Notes: generated by a model not told the origin, from the letters alone. A stretch of DNA of 60,220 nt from Calditrichia bacterium (GCA_026983775.1 JALSTK010000088.1:1-60220); one strand, 5' to 3'; counted from the stretch's first letter, positions 43,716 to 53,388 are shown. Program-made: numbers and translations.

Positions 43716-44264
43716 TCAAAATGCTCGTAATTTATTCGTTACATTTATTACTACATGAATACCTTTGGACTGTATAGAACGGAGTATTTTTTTCAACTTT
43801 TCCTTTTCTTCTCTGTTCCGTATTTTTATCTCATATTCATTCTCTTCACCGTCAGCATGTTCTATTGTAATATAATTGCCATTACCGTAAGGCCGGCTTG
43901 TCCAAATACCGGCATAACCGAAATAGTCAAATATAATTTTATTTATATGGGTAAATGGAATCGTTTTATTATACGATTTTCTCTTAAATTTAATACGATC
44001 TTGATATATTTGAAGTTTCCCTGGCTCTTCCGGTTTCGCCCAGCCATCTTTTAAGATAATAAAGAGACTCGATATATAGACGAACAGAGATACTATCTTT
44101 AGAGACAGAGGAATTGTATTTTTATCAAGACCATAAATTCCCGGAATAAAAACCAGAAATAATGCAGCAATATAGAGTATTGTAAAAAGTATACGGGACA
44201 GGTTTTTCCGGTTAACCATTCTAGCCCTTACCCTATCAAGTTCTATCTGTATATTTTCTTCCAT
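43716..44264 (-). CDS. Membrane protein with a PH-like C-terminal domain
   Basis: A 182-residue protein. After a short N-terminal charged helix come two transmembrane helices (about residues 22-46 and 53-70). The C-terminal 110 residues are beta-rich, beginning LQIYQDRIKFKRKSYNKTIPF and including NYITIEHADGEENEYEI, which resembles bacterial PH domains of the YcxB type. Base composition looks AT-richer than neighbours. No partner is apparent. It has its own intergenic flanks on both sides. Confidence 0.6.
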   Translation of the reverse strand: MEENIQIELDRVRARMVNRKNLSRILFTILYIAALFLVFIPGIYGLDKNTIPLSLKIVSLFVYISSLFIILKDGWAKPEEPGKLQIYQDRIKFKRKSYNKTIPFTHINKIIFDYFGYAGIWTSRPYGNGNYITIEHADGEENEYEIKIRNREEKEKLKKILRSIQSKGIHVVINVTNKLRAF

Positions 44265-44436
44265 GTGCCGCCAACTCTTTTTTTACTATGGTACTCTCAA
44301 CCTTTTTATTTTAATAAAAATAAAGACACATTTCCGTTCAAGTTTTTTCTACACAAAACAAAATATTTTGCCCTTCCCATTAACGCGGATTTCAACCGCT
44401 TAACGGTCCGTTTAAGAACAGGAATATCCCGCATGT

Positions 44437-45612
44437 CTATCGCGACAGATGGTCTTGCAGACAACGACGGATGATTTTTACATCGTCATGCGCAATTTTG
44501 CCTTGAAGAAATCCCTGTCCGCCTCCGCCCTGCAAACCGAGTTTTTGAGCACACTCTTTTATAAACAGATGGCCGTTAAAGCGGATTTGCTCTTGCGGCC
44601 AGGCCAGAAAAAAACGTTCCTCGGCCATAATAAAAGCAAGACAACAACCTTTTTCGGCAATTCTTCTTGCCAGCAAAGAGGCACGCCCCATCTCTTCCGG
44701 CCCCAGTTTATAGACGACCATTCCGGAATTCTTATCCCGATTCAGCAGCTGGAGAGCCTGATATTCAATGATTTCTGCGAGTAGTTTCTTGTTCTGTCCC
44801 CGGGCCTCCGCCAAGTCATCCAACAAACCTTCTATGCGCCGGATGGCTTCGCTGTGGTGGATTTTCAACAGCTTGCGAATTTCTCTTGTCAGATGATGGA
44901 TTTCTCCAAAATAAGCGTAAGCACGATCACCAATGGCAAATTTAAGGCGGGCATGCCCGCGGATTTTTTCCCGGCCCAGAGCTTTAATGAGGCCGATTTC
45001 CGCCGTGTTTTGCAGATGGATGCCCCCACAAGCGGCGTAATCCGTTTGATCGATTTCGATGACGCGCAGTTTTTCATACGCTCCGGGAGGACGACGCAAA
45101 GGAAAACGGTCTATATCCTGAGGAGTCGCCCAATGCTGGCGTACAGGCAGGGCCTGACGGATTAAGGCATTGGCTTCTTGTTCAACCTGAGCCGGGAAAA
45201 GTTCATCGGTAACCGCTCCTTCCACTTCAATCAAAGTATATTCCTCTCCCAAATGGACGGAAACGGTCGGTAAATGATGGCGATGCAAAACCGATGATAA
45301 GAGATGCTGACCCGTATGCTGTTGCATCTGGTAATAACGCCAATCCCAGTTCAGCTTCAGGTTAACTTCATCTCCGGGATTCACTTCCTGCGGGGGAATC
45401 CAATGCCAGATTTCTTCTTTTTCGGCACGGACGGTTCGAAGCTCCTTACCCGCAAGCAGTCCCCGATCTGCGGGCTGCCCTCCGCCACCCGGATAGAAAA
45501 TTGTCTGATTAAGCAAGAGCCCCAGGGCATCTTTTTCTTTACGGATATCAAGGACCGTAGCTCGGGTCTCCCGCAAATAAGGCCTGGAATAGTATAGTTT
45601 TTGTGTCTCCAT
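44437..45612 (-). CDS. Alanyl-tRNA editing protein AlaX (DHHA1-containing)
   Basis: A 391-residue free-standing relative of the alanyl-tRNA synthetase editing domain. The zinc ligands are His99 and His103 (QHTGQHLLSS) and Cys195 and His199 (AACGGIHLQ). The N-terminus contains FYPGGGGQPADRG, where AlaX and AlaRS share this loop. The C-terminal DHHA1 domain ends GLQGGGGQGFLQGK. It should deacylate Ser-tRNA-Ala (and Gly-tRNA-Ala) made in error. The long form is rarer than short AlaX. Its ATG overlaps the stop of the cysteine-desulfurase-like gene (TAATG). Confidence 0.93.
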   Translation of the reverse strand: METQKLYYSRPYLRETRATVLDIRKEKDALGLLLNQTIFYPGGGGQPADRGLLAGKELRTVRAEKEEIWHWIPPQEVNPGDEVNLKLNWDWRYYQMQQHTGQHLLSSVLHRHHLPTVSVHLGEEYTLIEVEGAVTDELFPAQVEQEANALIRQALPVRQHWATPQDIDRFPLRRPPGAYEKLRVIEIDQTDYAACGGIHLQNTAEIGLIKALGREKIRGHARLKFAIGDRAYAYFGEIHHLTREIRKLLKIHHSEAIRRIEGLLDDLAEARGQNKKLLAEIIEYQALQLLNRDKNSGMVVYKLGPEEMGRASLLARRIAEKGCCLAFIMAEERFFLAWPQEQIRFNGHLFIKECAQKLGLQGGGGQGFLQGKIAHDDVKIIRRCLQDHLSR

Positions 45613-47021
45613 TAAAGCCTGAAATATTGATCAAAATGCAACTCAAAACCGGCGGGACGATATTCACCGCTCTCTTTATTCAAAATATATTTGCCCTGTA
45701 CCTTACCGGCCGCAATTTGTTTAAGGGCTTCAACAAATACGTCTATTTCTTCTTCCTGATTATACATACCAAAACTCATACGCACGGCACCGGGAATGGC
45801 GCTGCGATCATGGTGCAGAATTTGTTCTTCCATTTTTTGGTTTTCATCTTTGTTGATCCCCAGCAACACCTTGAGGTAGGGATGAGCACAAAAGCAGCCG
45901 TTGCGCACTCCGATGGCATATTCATAATTCAAAATGGCGGCCAGTAAAGCGTGATACATACCCTGAATATTAAAGGAAATCACACCGAGACGATTCTCTA
46001 CATCCTTTTCATCCGCAGAACCATAGATCACCAGACCCGGCACTTCTTTCATCCGTTTCAAGGCATAAGAGGTCAATCGCGCTTCGTGCTCGGCAATTTG
46101 ATCCATGCCGATGTCCATCACTACCTGCAAAGCCTTGGCTAAAGCAATGGCACCCACCACATTGGGCGTGCCTGCTTCTTCTTTTTCCGGTACATCCGTC
46201 CAGAAAACATGATCCATGGAAACGATTTCCACCTGGCCTCCGCCTACCATCTCCGGCGCCCCTTCTTCAAAAGGCTCACGATTAGCCACAAGAACACCCA
46301 AACCGAAAGGGGCATAAATCTTGTGGGCGGAAAAAGCCAGATAATCAATATGCTGCGGATCGTTCTGATTTCGCATATCGATTTTACGATGGGGAGCCAA
46401 CTGAGCGGCATCAACCATAATTTCCGCACCATGTTCATGTACAATTCGGGCAATTTCATGCACGGGATTCACATATCCGCTGACATTCGAAGCGCCGGTC
46501 ACCGTAACCAGACGAACCCGATCGCCATACTCTTCTAATTTCGCCTTTAAATCGGCGATGCTAAAACGACCCGTTTCATCCACATCGATATGAATGACTT
46601 TGGCAACCTGGCGCCAGGGTAAATCGTTGGAATGGTGTTCCATACGCGTTGTTAAAATAACACTATCTTCCTTTAAAGGAATGCGTCGGGCCAGTTTATT
46701 AATGGCTTCCGTTGAATTTTTTCCGAATATAATCGTATGCAGATCATCATGGACATTACAAAACTGACGAACAATATCCCGGCTTTGTTCGTAAAGATGC
46801 GTACTTAACTGCGATTTAAAACCGGTTCCGCGGTGAATACTGGAATACCAGGGCATGAATTGATTAATCGTGTCCAGGACGGGTTGCAGGGTCGGCGTAC
46901 TGGCCGCGTTGTCGAAGTTAATATAGCGCCGCATCTCACCTTGTAAGGTGGGGACTTGCCGCTCCCGGCCTACTGAAAAATCTTTGATATTATCAATGGT
47001 CACTTTCGCAGACATATTCAA
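45612..47021 (-). CDS. Class V aminotransferase, cysteine-desulfurase-like
   Basis: A 469-residue PLP enzyme. The PLP lysine lies in FSAHKIYAPFGLG, the phosphate-binding part in NFDNAASTPTLQP and IIFGKNSTEAIN, and a histidine in TTRMEHHSNDLPW. A cysteine is in RNGCFCAHPYL near residue 372, in the region where desulfurases carry the catalytic Cys. At 469 residues it is longer than SufS (about 405), with an N-terminal extension of about 30 residues. Sulfur transfer from cysteine is plausible but a lyase or epimerase role is possible. It is coupled to alaX. Confidence 0.85.
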   Translation of the reverse strand: MNMSAKVTIDNIKDFSVGRERQVPTLQGEMRRYINFDNAASTPTLQPVLDTINQFMPWYSSIHRGTGFKSQLSTHLYEQSRDIVRQFCNVHDDLHTIIFGKNSTEAINKLARRIPLKEDSVILTTRMEHHSNDLPWRQVAKVIHIDVDETGRFSIADLKAKLEEYGDRVRLVTVTGASNVSGYVNPVHEIARIVHEHGAEIMVDAAQLAPHRKIDMRNQNDPQHIDYLAFSAHKIYAPFGLGVLVANREPFEEGAPEMVGGGQVEIVSMDHVFWTDVPEKEEAGTPNVVGAIALAKALQVVMDIGMDQIAEHEARLTSYALKRMKEVPGLVIYGSADEKDVENRLGVISFNIQGMYHALLAAILNYEYAIGVRNGCFCAHPYLKVLLGINKDENQKMEEQILHHDRSAIPGAVRMSFGMYNQEEEIDVFVEALKQIAAGKVQGKYILNKESGEYRPAGFELHFDQYFRL

Positions 47022-47113
47022 CTCCTTTTAAATCTTGGTACTTACGTCTATAAAACAGCGCTCCGCTTTCATATATTCTGACAATTATTTAAATTCACCG
47101 GTTTGAAAATAAA

Positions 47114-48121
47114 TCATAGTCCCATTTCTCTCCGGTGCATTTCAATGCGATCTATGATTTGATCGGCCAGATGCAGAGCGGCCAATCCTTCTTCCGCACT
47201 GACCATAGCCGGTTTATTATTCTGGATGGACTGGACGAAACTGGACAGCTCTTTTTTTAAGGGATTCAAATTTTTTCGCTGTAATCGATTATATTTAATT
47301 TCGCGATGGGTTTCCCCGTCTTCGATTTTTCCCAGGGAAACAGCGAGAGTCCCGTCATGAAACGGCGTCTGATTTTCCTGAGGAATGTAAAATATCTCCG
47401 AAACGCCCTCTATGAAATCCATGGATATATAGGCATCCTTCTGGAAGAGACGCATCTTGCGCATCTGTTTGGCGGAAATGCGACTGGCCGTAAGATTGGC
47501 CACACAACCGTTCTCAAAAAGGATACGGGCGTTGGCAATGTCGATCGTCGAAGAGATAACCCCGACTCCGCTGGCATGAATTTCTTTCGGTTTACTCTGA
47601 ACAATATGCAGAACCAGATCCAGATCATGGATCATTAAGTCCAGGATAACAGCTACATCCGTACCCCGGGCATTGAATGAAGCCAGACGATGGGCCTCGA
47701 TGAATACGGGTTGAAGAGGCACATCTTCCAAAGCTTTATAAGCCGAATTGAAACGTTCGATATGGCCGATTTGCACCAGACAATTCTTTTCCCTGCTTAA
47801 TTCGATCAATTGCCGGGCCTCTTCTTCCGTAGCCGTAATCGGCTTTTCGATAAAGACATGCTTTCCGGCCTGCAGAGCCTGCCGGGCCAGCTCAAAATGA
47901 GTGGTGGTTGGCGTAACAATATTCACCGCATCCACGGCATCGAACATATCCTGCGCTGACTCGAAAGCTTTAATGTGAATCTCTTTGGCCAGCTGCCGAC
48001 TCTTTTCCTGTTCCGTATCGTAAACTCCGATTAAGATGGCGTCCAGAATTTCCTGATATAACAAAGCATGTAATCGCCCCAAATGGCCGATGCCGATCAC
48101 ACCGACTTTAATCTGTTCCAT
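47114..48121 (-). CDS. Gfo/Idh/MocA-family oxidoreductase
   Basis: A 335-residue dehydrogenase with a Rossmann NAD(P) domain (KVGVIGIGHLGRLHALLY) and the family motif EKPITAT with Lys near residue 94. Substrate residues follow in DLMIHDLDLVLHIV. Many members act on sugars or inositol; others on nucleotide-sugars for surface polysaccharides. The substrate is not determinable. It follows the GWxTD gene with a five-base gap on the same strand. Confidence 0.9.
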   Translation of the reverse strand: MEQIKVGVIGIGHLGRLHALLYQEILDAILIGVYDTEQEKSRQLAKEIHIKAFESAQDMFDAVDAVNIVTPTTTHFELARQALQAGKHVFIEKPITATEEEARQLIELSREKNCLVQIGHIERFNSAYKALEDVPLQPVFIEAHRLASFNARGTDVAVILDLMIHDLDLVLHIVQSKPKEIHASGVGVISSTIDIANARILFENGCVANLTASRISAKQMRKMRLFQKDAYISMDFIEGVSEIFYIPQENQTPFHDGTLAVSLGKIEDGETHREIKYNRLQRKNLNPLKKELSSFVQSIQNNKPAMVSAEEGLAALHLADQIIDRIEMHRREMGL

Positions 48122-48126
48122 ATGAT

Positions 48127-49392
48127 TTATTCCTTTTCCTTTAATAAGGTAAATTGACCGTCATGGTGTTTGTCTATGAAAACAAATTTCAAACTGTCGT
48201 TGTATATCCAGACTAAGTAGGGGACGGTCTGCGTCGCATAACGACGATTTTCGATTTTTCCGGGCGGTCCGTAGACCAATAAGATATGACCCCGATCCGT
48301 TTCCCAGCCCTCTTTATGACGGGTAGAAAATTTTCGGTTGGCCTGATCGACCCGTTGGAAATAGACATACATGAGTTCATTAAAATCCGTACCGGGCGTG
48401 GGATCGTGTTTTTTCCAATACTCTTTGAACCATGAGGTGATTTCGGTACGGCTTTTGCTTTTAATCTCCTTATATACCTTCTCAGGAACTAAATATTTCA
48501 TGGTGCGAAAGGCAAAATCGGGGTGATAGAGGTAGATGGGTTTCTCAAACCAGATCAGGGAAAACGTCTTATCGATTACTACGGAATCGGTTTCCACACT
48601 GATCCGATACGTACCTTCCGGTAGAGAATCCGTTGGCAATGAAGCAAGATAGACCTCTTTCCCGGTAGAATCGGAAGAAAGAAATTTTCGTTGTTCTATC
48701 AGTTTTTCACTTCGATCTTGCTGAGTATGATAGAGCCGATAATAGAGGGTATCTTTGGCAAAATCTCCGGGACAGTGAAAATACAACCAGTATTTTTTAT
48801 GATAACTTAAGGTATGGGTTGTGGGGACTAAGGGAAGAGAACGGGATGAATCCGGCAAGCGGGTTAAAAAGGCCAGGCCGCTACATCGTTTTTTATTTTT
48901 TACGGCCGGTACTTTTATGGTGCGCTTAACCACCAATTCCTTCCTGGAATTATTATCGCGGATTTGCAACAGACATTCATAGCTGGCTTGTGAATCCGGG
49001 AAACTCACCCCGGAAACGGTAAACAAATTGTATTGAAACCGTCGCCGTGAATTGGTAACCGTAAACTCCTCGGAGAAGATATTTTTCTGCCAAACCGCTT
49101 TGTACAGGGTATGTTCTCCCTGACGGATTACACAATTAATCAAATAAGAAGCGTGATAGGATGTCCCTTCTTTCTGGAAAGAAAGAATATCGTTCTGGAT
49201 GGCCAGAGCCAGGTGAAGCAAGGGTGAACCATCGTTGTCCGTATAGTCCACAAACACATTCAAATTGACGGATGCCCGGCGGTTGACCATGAAACCATAG
49301 CGGGACTTTATTTGAATCACATCCTGAGACGACGGCTCGTCCGCCGACAGAATCGTGGATGAAAATAATATGATTAAAAAAAGATAACGCAT
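48127..49392 (-). CDS. Secreted GWxTD-domain protein
   Basis: The start is at ATG 49392, six bases after GGAG; the further upstream ATG overlaps the site. About 421 residues with a signal peptide (MRYLFLIILFSSTILS). The C-terminal 120 residues form the GWxTD domain, with RHKEGWETDRGHILLVYGPPG and ending near KFVFIDKHHDGQFTL. This family is found in FCB and other deep lineages; its function is not established. The middle part (about 20-300) is made of beta-sandwich repeats. It is cotranscribed with the oxidoreductase gene. Confidence 0.87.
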   Translation of the reverse strand: MRYLFLIILFSSTILSADEPSSQDVIQIKSRYGFMVNRRASVNLNVFVDYTDNDGSPLLHLALAIQNDILSFQKEGTSYHASYLINCVIRQGEHTLYKAVWQKNIFSEEFTVTNSRRRFQYNLFTVSGVSFPDSQASYECLLQIRDNNSRKELVVKRTIKVPAVKNKKRCSGLAFLTRLPDSSRSLPLVPTTHTLSYHKKYWLYFHCPGDFAKDTLYYRLYHTQQDRSEKLIEQRKFLSSDSTGKEVYLASLPTDSLPEGTYRISVETDSVVIDKTFSLIWFEKPIYLYHPDFAFRTMKYLVPEKVYKEIKSKSRTEITSWFKEYWKKHDPTPGTDFNELMYVYFQRVDQANRKFSTRHKEGWETDRGHILLVYGPPGKIENRRYATQTVPYLVWIYNDSLKFVFIDKHHDGQFTLLKEKE

Positions 49393-49719
49393 ATAAGACT
49401 CCATTAAAGTTTAAATTTAACCGCTTGCCCGGATCAAAGCAAGTTAAGCTTTTCTCCCTTATGGAACCGGGAAACCGTTGAAACGGTGATATCGACTGTA
49501 AAGACAAAACTTATTTACAAGAAAAGATATATTGAATGAACTCCGGATTGTTTTTTCTTCCGTTTGATTTAAATGTAATTGAATGGTAATTTTTATATAT
49601 TGGGTGGGTGGCTTGCACCTGCCGATGCGGATTGTTTAATTTTTAGGCTGTTGGGGGTAAATATAATTGTTCTACCCTTTCGGGTTTAATAAGGATCACT
49701 ATCGGCCGATCTGGTTCAT
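49393..49719. other. Intergenic region between divergent GWxTD and NhaC genes
   Basis: About 325 bases with divergent promoters expected. A small hairpin, ACCC-TTTC-GGGT, lies at about 49674-49685, followed by TTTAATAAGGATCAC. The sequence before the antiporter start has no strong ribosome binding site (the nearest AAGGAT is more than 20 bases away). This could be a structured leader, but I recognise no riboswitch class. No gene is seen. Confidence 0.35.
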
Positions 49720-51645
49720 ATGAAAATACACGGGCGACACATACTCTTCCTGCTGCTTTTCTTCTGCGGAACGGCTCAGACTCTGTTTTCGGCTCCTCCC
49801 CGGCTGGTTCAGAGTAAAATCCTCTATTTGCGAGAGGTTACTTACCGGCTTACCCTTCAATTCGATCGTCTTCCGGATTCGGTTTCTACTTTGAATGTGA
49901 CGGATGGGCAGCGTGTACTGCAACGATTACCCCTGCATCGTGACGGTGAAACTCTTCAATTTAAAACGGGTCCTTTCCTTTTTAAAAATACGGGGAAATT
50001 TTCGCTGCATTATGAACATCAACAGGTTTCGGCTTCTTTACCGGTTCTCCCCGGCTGGTTAAGTTTATTACCCCCGCTGATTGCTATCTTGCTGGCCTTG
50101 CTTTCCAGACAGGTTTTGATTTCCCTGTTCGCCGGAGTCTGGCTGGGAGCGGTCTTCATTTACGATTATAATCCCTTAACCGGTTTTCTCAATTCCCTGA
50201 CCGAGTATGTTGGTAAGGCACCGGCTACCCCGGATCACGCGGCTATCCTCATCTTCAGTCTCACTCTCGGAGGTATGGTCGGAGTCATTTCCCGCTCCGG
50301 GGGGACTCGAGGCATCGTGGAGCGTCTAAGGGTCTTTGCTTCCAACGCCCGTAAGGGACAGTTTGTAACCTGGCTGATGGGTGTGCTGGTCTTTTTTGAC
50401 GATTATGCCAATACATTAATTGTCGGCAATACCATGCGCCCTTTGACGGATAAGCTGAAAATCAGCCGTGAAAAACTTTCCTATTTAGTGGATTCTACCG
50501 CGGCCCCTGTGGCCAATATCGCCATTATTTCCACCTGGATCGGTTATGAACTCAGCCTGATTAGTCAATCCTTTAAAACCATCGGTTTAACGGACAATCC
50601 CTATATTATTTTTCTTAAAACCATTCCCTTTAATTTTTATCCTCTTTACACCTTGGCTTTCGGATTTTTTGTAGCCATCCTGGGTCGGGATTTTTTTTCC
50701 ATGTTCCGGGCGGAAAAACGGGCGGCGGAGCAGGGACAGGTACTGGCCGAGAACGCCACTCCTTTGATGGATGTTAACAGCAGCGAATTACAGGTCAAAG
50801 AGGGTGTTCCTTTACGCTGGTATAATGCGGCCCTGCCGGTAGGGATGGTTATACTGACCACTCTGGCCGGTCTCTGGTTCACCGGTTTACAAAATGTACA
50901 TCTATCGCCGGAAGACATACAGGGCATGAGTCTGCTGCGCTATGTCAGTTTGGTTGTCGGGCAGGCCGATTCTTTCGCCGTCTTGATGTGGGCCGCCTTT
51001 ATCGGCAGTTTTACGGCCATTCTTATGGCCCTGGCCCAGCGCATATTAAATTTAAACGAGGCGATAATGAGCTGGGTGGGCGGAGTAAAATCCATGGTCA
51101 TGGCCGCTTTGATCCTGACCCTGGCCTGGGCAATAGGAAATGTGTGCATGGATTTGCAGACGGCCGACTATGTAATCGGCATCTCCCGTCAATTCCTTTC
51201 ACCGCATTGGCTGCCCTTTTTATCTTTTTTGATCGCCGGTTTAATCGCCTTTTCCACAGGTACCTCCTGGGGCACCATGGCCATTTTGGCTCCGATTGTG
51301 ATTCCTCTTTCCTACGAACTCCCCTTAGCCAGTCCTGCCATCAGCCCGGTTTTGGCTCATGAGATCTTTCTCAGTTCCATTGCTTCCATTCTGGCCGGAG
51401 CGACCTTCGGAGACCACTGCTCCCCCATCTCCGATACAACCATTATGTCTTCCATGGCTTCGGGAGCCGATCATATCGACCATGTACGTACGCAATTGCC
51501 TTACGCCTTAATTGCAGCCGCTGTCGCCATTCTCTTCGGTTATATACCAGTCGGCTTCGGTTTACACGACTGGATAGTTCTGCTGTCCGGATTTTTGTTC
51601 ATTTTCCTGGTGATTCGCTTCCTCGGCAAGCGTGTTCAGGCTTAA
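49720..51645 (+). CDS. Na+/H+ antiporter, NhaC family, with an N-terminal exported extension
   Basis: A 641-residue protein. Residues about 7-25 look like a signal peptide (HILFLLLFFCGTAQTLFSA), followed by about 85 residues of beta-rich extracytoplasmic sequence. The antiporter domain then begins near residue 110 and has about a dozen transmembrane helices, including VFFDDYANTLIVGNTMRP, STAAPVANIAIISTWIG, STGTSWGTMAILAPIV and FGDHCSPISDTTIMSS. The FFDDYAN and DHCSPISDT motifs are conserved in NhaC. The extension is not typical of the smaller NhaC proteins. The stop overlaps the end of the convergent SLOG-like gene by four bases. Confidence 0.9.
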   Translation: MKIHGRHILFLLLFFCGTAQTLFSAPPRLVQSKILYLREVTYRLTLQFDRLPDSVSTLNVTDGQRVLQRLPLHRDGETLQFKTGPFLFKNTGKFSLHYEHQQVSASLPVLPGWLSLLPPLIAILLALLSRQVLISLFAGVWLGAVFIYDYNPLTGFLNSLTEYVGKAPATPDHAAILIFSLTLGGMVGVISRSGGTRGIVERLRVFASNARKGQFVTWLMGVLVFFDDYANTLIVGNTMRPLTDKLKISREKLSYLVDSTAAPVANIAIISTWIGYELSLISQSFKTIGLTDNPYIIFLKTIPFNFYPLYTLAFGFFVAILGRDFFSMFRAEKRAAEQGQVLAENATPLMDVNSSELQVKEGVPLRWYNAALPVGMVILTTLAGLWFTGLQNVHLSPEDIQGMSLLRYVSLVVGQADSFAVLMWAAFIGSFTAILMALAQRILNLNEAIMSWVGGVKSMVMAALILTLAWAIGNVCMDLQTADYVIGISRQFLSPHWLPFLSFLIAGLIAFSTGTSWGTMAILAPIVIPLSYELPLASPAISPVLAHEIFLSSIASILAGATFGDHCSPISDTTIMSSMASGADHIDHVRTQLPYALIAAAVAILFGYIPVGFGLHDWIVLLSGFLFIFLVIRFLGKRVQA

Positions 51646-52211
51646 GCAAGGTCTGAAAACAGAAGGTTCAAATCATCTGCTGCAATGGCTACCGTATCTT
51701 CTCTCAATTGTTGCTGATTTACAGGATGATCAAGAAGGTAGAAATCATGCTTCATCCGGGAAGCCTGTCGCAGATAACTGGCCAGACGGCCCGTGGGATG
51801 CACATACAGAAACACCACTTTCTTCACCTGGGAAAAAACAAGCGTATCGCGCAGCTGAATCTCTTTCCGGCTGGGGCGGGAAGTTCGGATGGATGGAGCA
51901 ACAAAGAGCAAACGATTCCGGTCAAGCAGGGCTTCCGCCCGGCGATCCGGTGTATAGCCGTTTAAATCGCGGGCCAGATAGTACATCAGATTGGCTTTGC
52001 AAGTCTTATAATCAAACAATTTCCACAATCTTTTCTCCAGAGGAGCCTGCCAGCCACCGGCCAGGGCGATGTTCAGCGCACACAGGGCGCGGAATAATTC
52101 CTCGGCAGCCGGATAGACCTCCGGCGGAGTGTGGCGCGAGGCAAAGAGAGCTACTTTCCGCTGACTCAGAATTTCCACATTGCCCAGAGTTTGAAAAACA
52201 TGCGACGACAT
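51642..52211 (-). CDS. Rossmann-fold (DprA/SLOG-like) protein, unknown function
   Basis: A 189-residue protein. It opens with NVEILSQRKVALFASRHTPP, followed by GGWQAPLEKRLW near residue 55, LLFVAPSIRTSRPSRK and VVFLYVHPTGRL. These positions (a GG-x-W/H after a first strand and alternating hydrophobic strands) suggest the SLOG superfamily, which includes DprA and LOG nucleotide-binding proteins. DprA itself is longer and has GSR-type motifs, which are absent here. A nucleotide or nucleic-acid ligand is possible. The gene converges with nhaC. Confidence 0.55.
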   Translation of the reverse strand: MSSHVFQTLGNVEILSQRKVALFASRHTPPEVYPAAEELFRALCALNIALAGGWQAPLEKRLWKLFDYKTCKANLMYYLARDLNGYTPDRRAEALLDRNRLLFVAPSIRTSRPSRKEIQLRDTLVFSQVKKVVFLYVHPTGRLASYLRQASRMKHDFYLLDHPVNQQQLREDTVAIAADDLNLLFSDLA

Positions 52212-52279
52212 GGGGTTATGCCTTTCTTATTTCGGAATCCTCGACGATATTGTTTTACCGAAATAGGTACCCGAGTAAC

Positions 52280-52609
52280 CTATGGGGTTTTTAGCCGCGT
52301 TCCGTTCCACTTGGAAGAAGGAACCGCATCATTGTATCCCCACTTACCGTTAAATTTTGAGAAATCGGAATTGAACTCAAAAACAAATTTACCCTTTCCG
52401 TTCGACTGATACCACCACCCTGAAAGCGTATGCCCGTTTAACACCCCTTCAATCCGACCGTTTTCGTACTTGTAAGTACCGAAGACCTTATTACCGTTCT
52501 GATGTAAGGTTAAATCATTGAAATCGGTGTGATAAATTCCCGAAAGGTTTTGCGCAAAAAGAAAATTACAGAAAAATAAAAAAAAGAGCGCCAATACGTA
52601 GTTTTTCAT
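52280..52609 (-). CDS. Small secreted beta-sandwich protein
   Basis: A 109-residue protein with a signal peptide (MKNYVLALFFLFFCNFLFAQ). The mature part consists of repeated short strands: LSGIYHTDFNDLTLHQNGN, YKYENGRIEGVLNGH, LSGWWYQSNGKG, KFVFEF and FNGKWGYND. This pattern occurs in small secreted proteins of Bacteroidota and relatives with unknown function. The base composition is AT-rich, like the following genes. It lies on the minus strand beside the accessory stretch. Confidence 0.65.
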   Translation of the reverse strand: MKNYVLALFFLFFCNFLFAQNLSGIYHTDFNDLTLHQNGNKVFGTYKYENGRIEGVLNGHTLSGWWYQSNGKGKFVFEFNSDFSKFNGKWGYNDAVPSSKWNGTRLKTP

Positions 52610-53388
52610 GGTCTTGTCCCTTCATAGATTCTGTTTTTTGTATGATTTATTAACCTGAACCCCTTATCGGTAAACCCCGCCCGGAAATCATAGGCTATAG
52701 AATATTTACCGGTTTATTCTCTATGACTTGTTAATCTCTTCGAACGTTTATTTAGATCTTTTGTACCTTTTTGCCTTGTCTCGCTTACCGCTAATTTCAG
52801 GATCGGCCTATTTCCTGATTCTTAATTACAAACAAATCGGCTCGCCTTAAGTTAACACTGTCGATTTATCAGTGCAACGCAGAATGCAAATGAATTTAAG
52901 TTATTATAGATCCGGGCTGCGGGTCGCGTTAGCAAGGAGGATAAAAACTATCCGCAGTCTGTCGAAACGGTCTCCGGCGGATTGTTCATCGCAATTTTTT
53001 CTTGGTTTCTACCTTCAGACGCCGGAATTCAACACTATTTGCTTTCATTTTCGCATGCAGGTGTAAATATAATTAAATTGGAAAACGGATAAATCGGCGA
53101 ACCACTGCACTCCTGATTTCTTATTTGGCAGAAGTTTTCTTGATTCAGCTAAATTTCATGGCGTACGGATCAAGCCTGTCCGTTACCGGCGTATATTCAA
53201 TTTAACCTTGCATAATATTTTTATCCGTTTATATTCTTTAAAAATCGATCTGATACTTTGATAAGAAGATATATGTGAGTCGGAACAATGATCATAACAT
53301 TCGATACTCTTCCGATTTTTTTATTGTCGGCCCCACGGGCTGATTCTAAATGAACGGCTGATTTACCACATAATTTATAGGTACAGGT
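52610..53388. other. Long AT-rich intergenic region, no supportable gene
   Basis: This 779-base gap has no intact gene. Open stretches of about 58-64 codons exist (one at 52872-53066, another overlapping in a different frame and ending near 53093), but neither has a recognisable domain or a good ribosome binding site; an AAGGAGG at about 52934-52940 is followed by no start codon. It may hold the promoter of the TPR gene and degenerated sequence. No tRNA, RNA gene or clear repeat was found. Confidence 0.45.

Noticed and set aside
52872-53066. Plus-strand frame of 64 codons in the long gap
   Set aside because: No domain or upstream binding site; its composition does not resemble genes around it.
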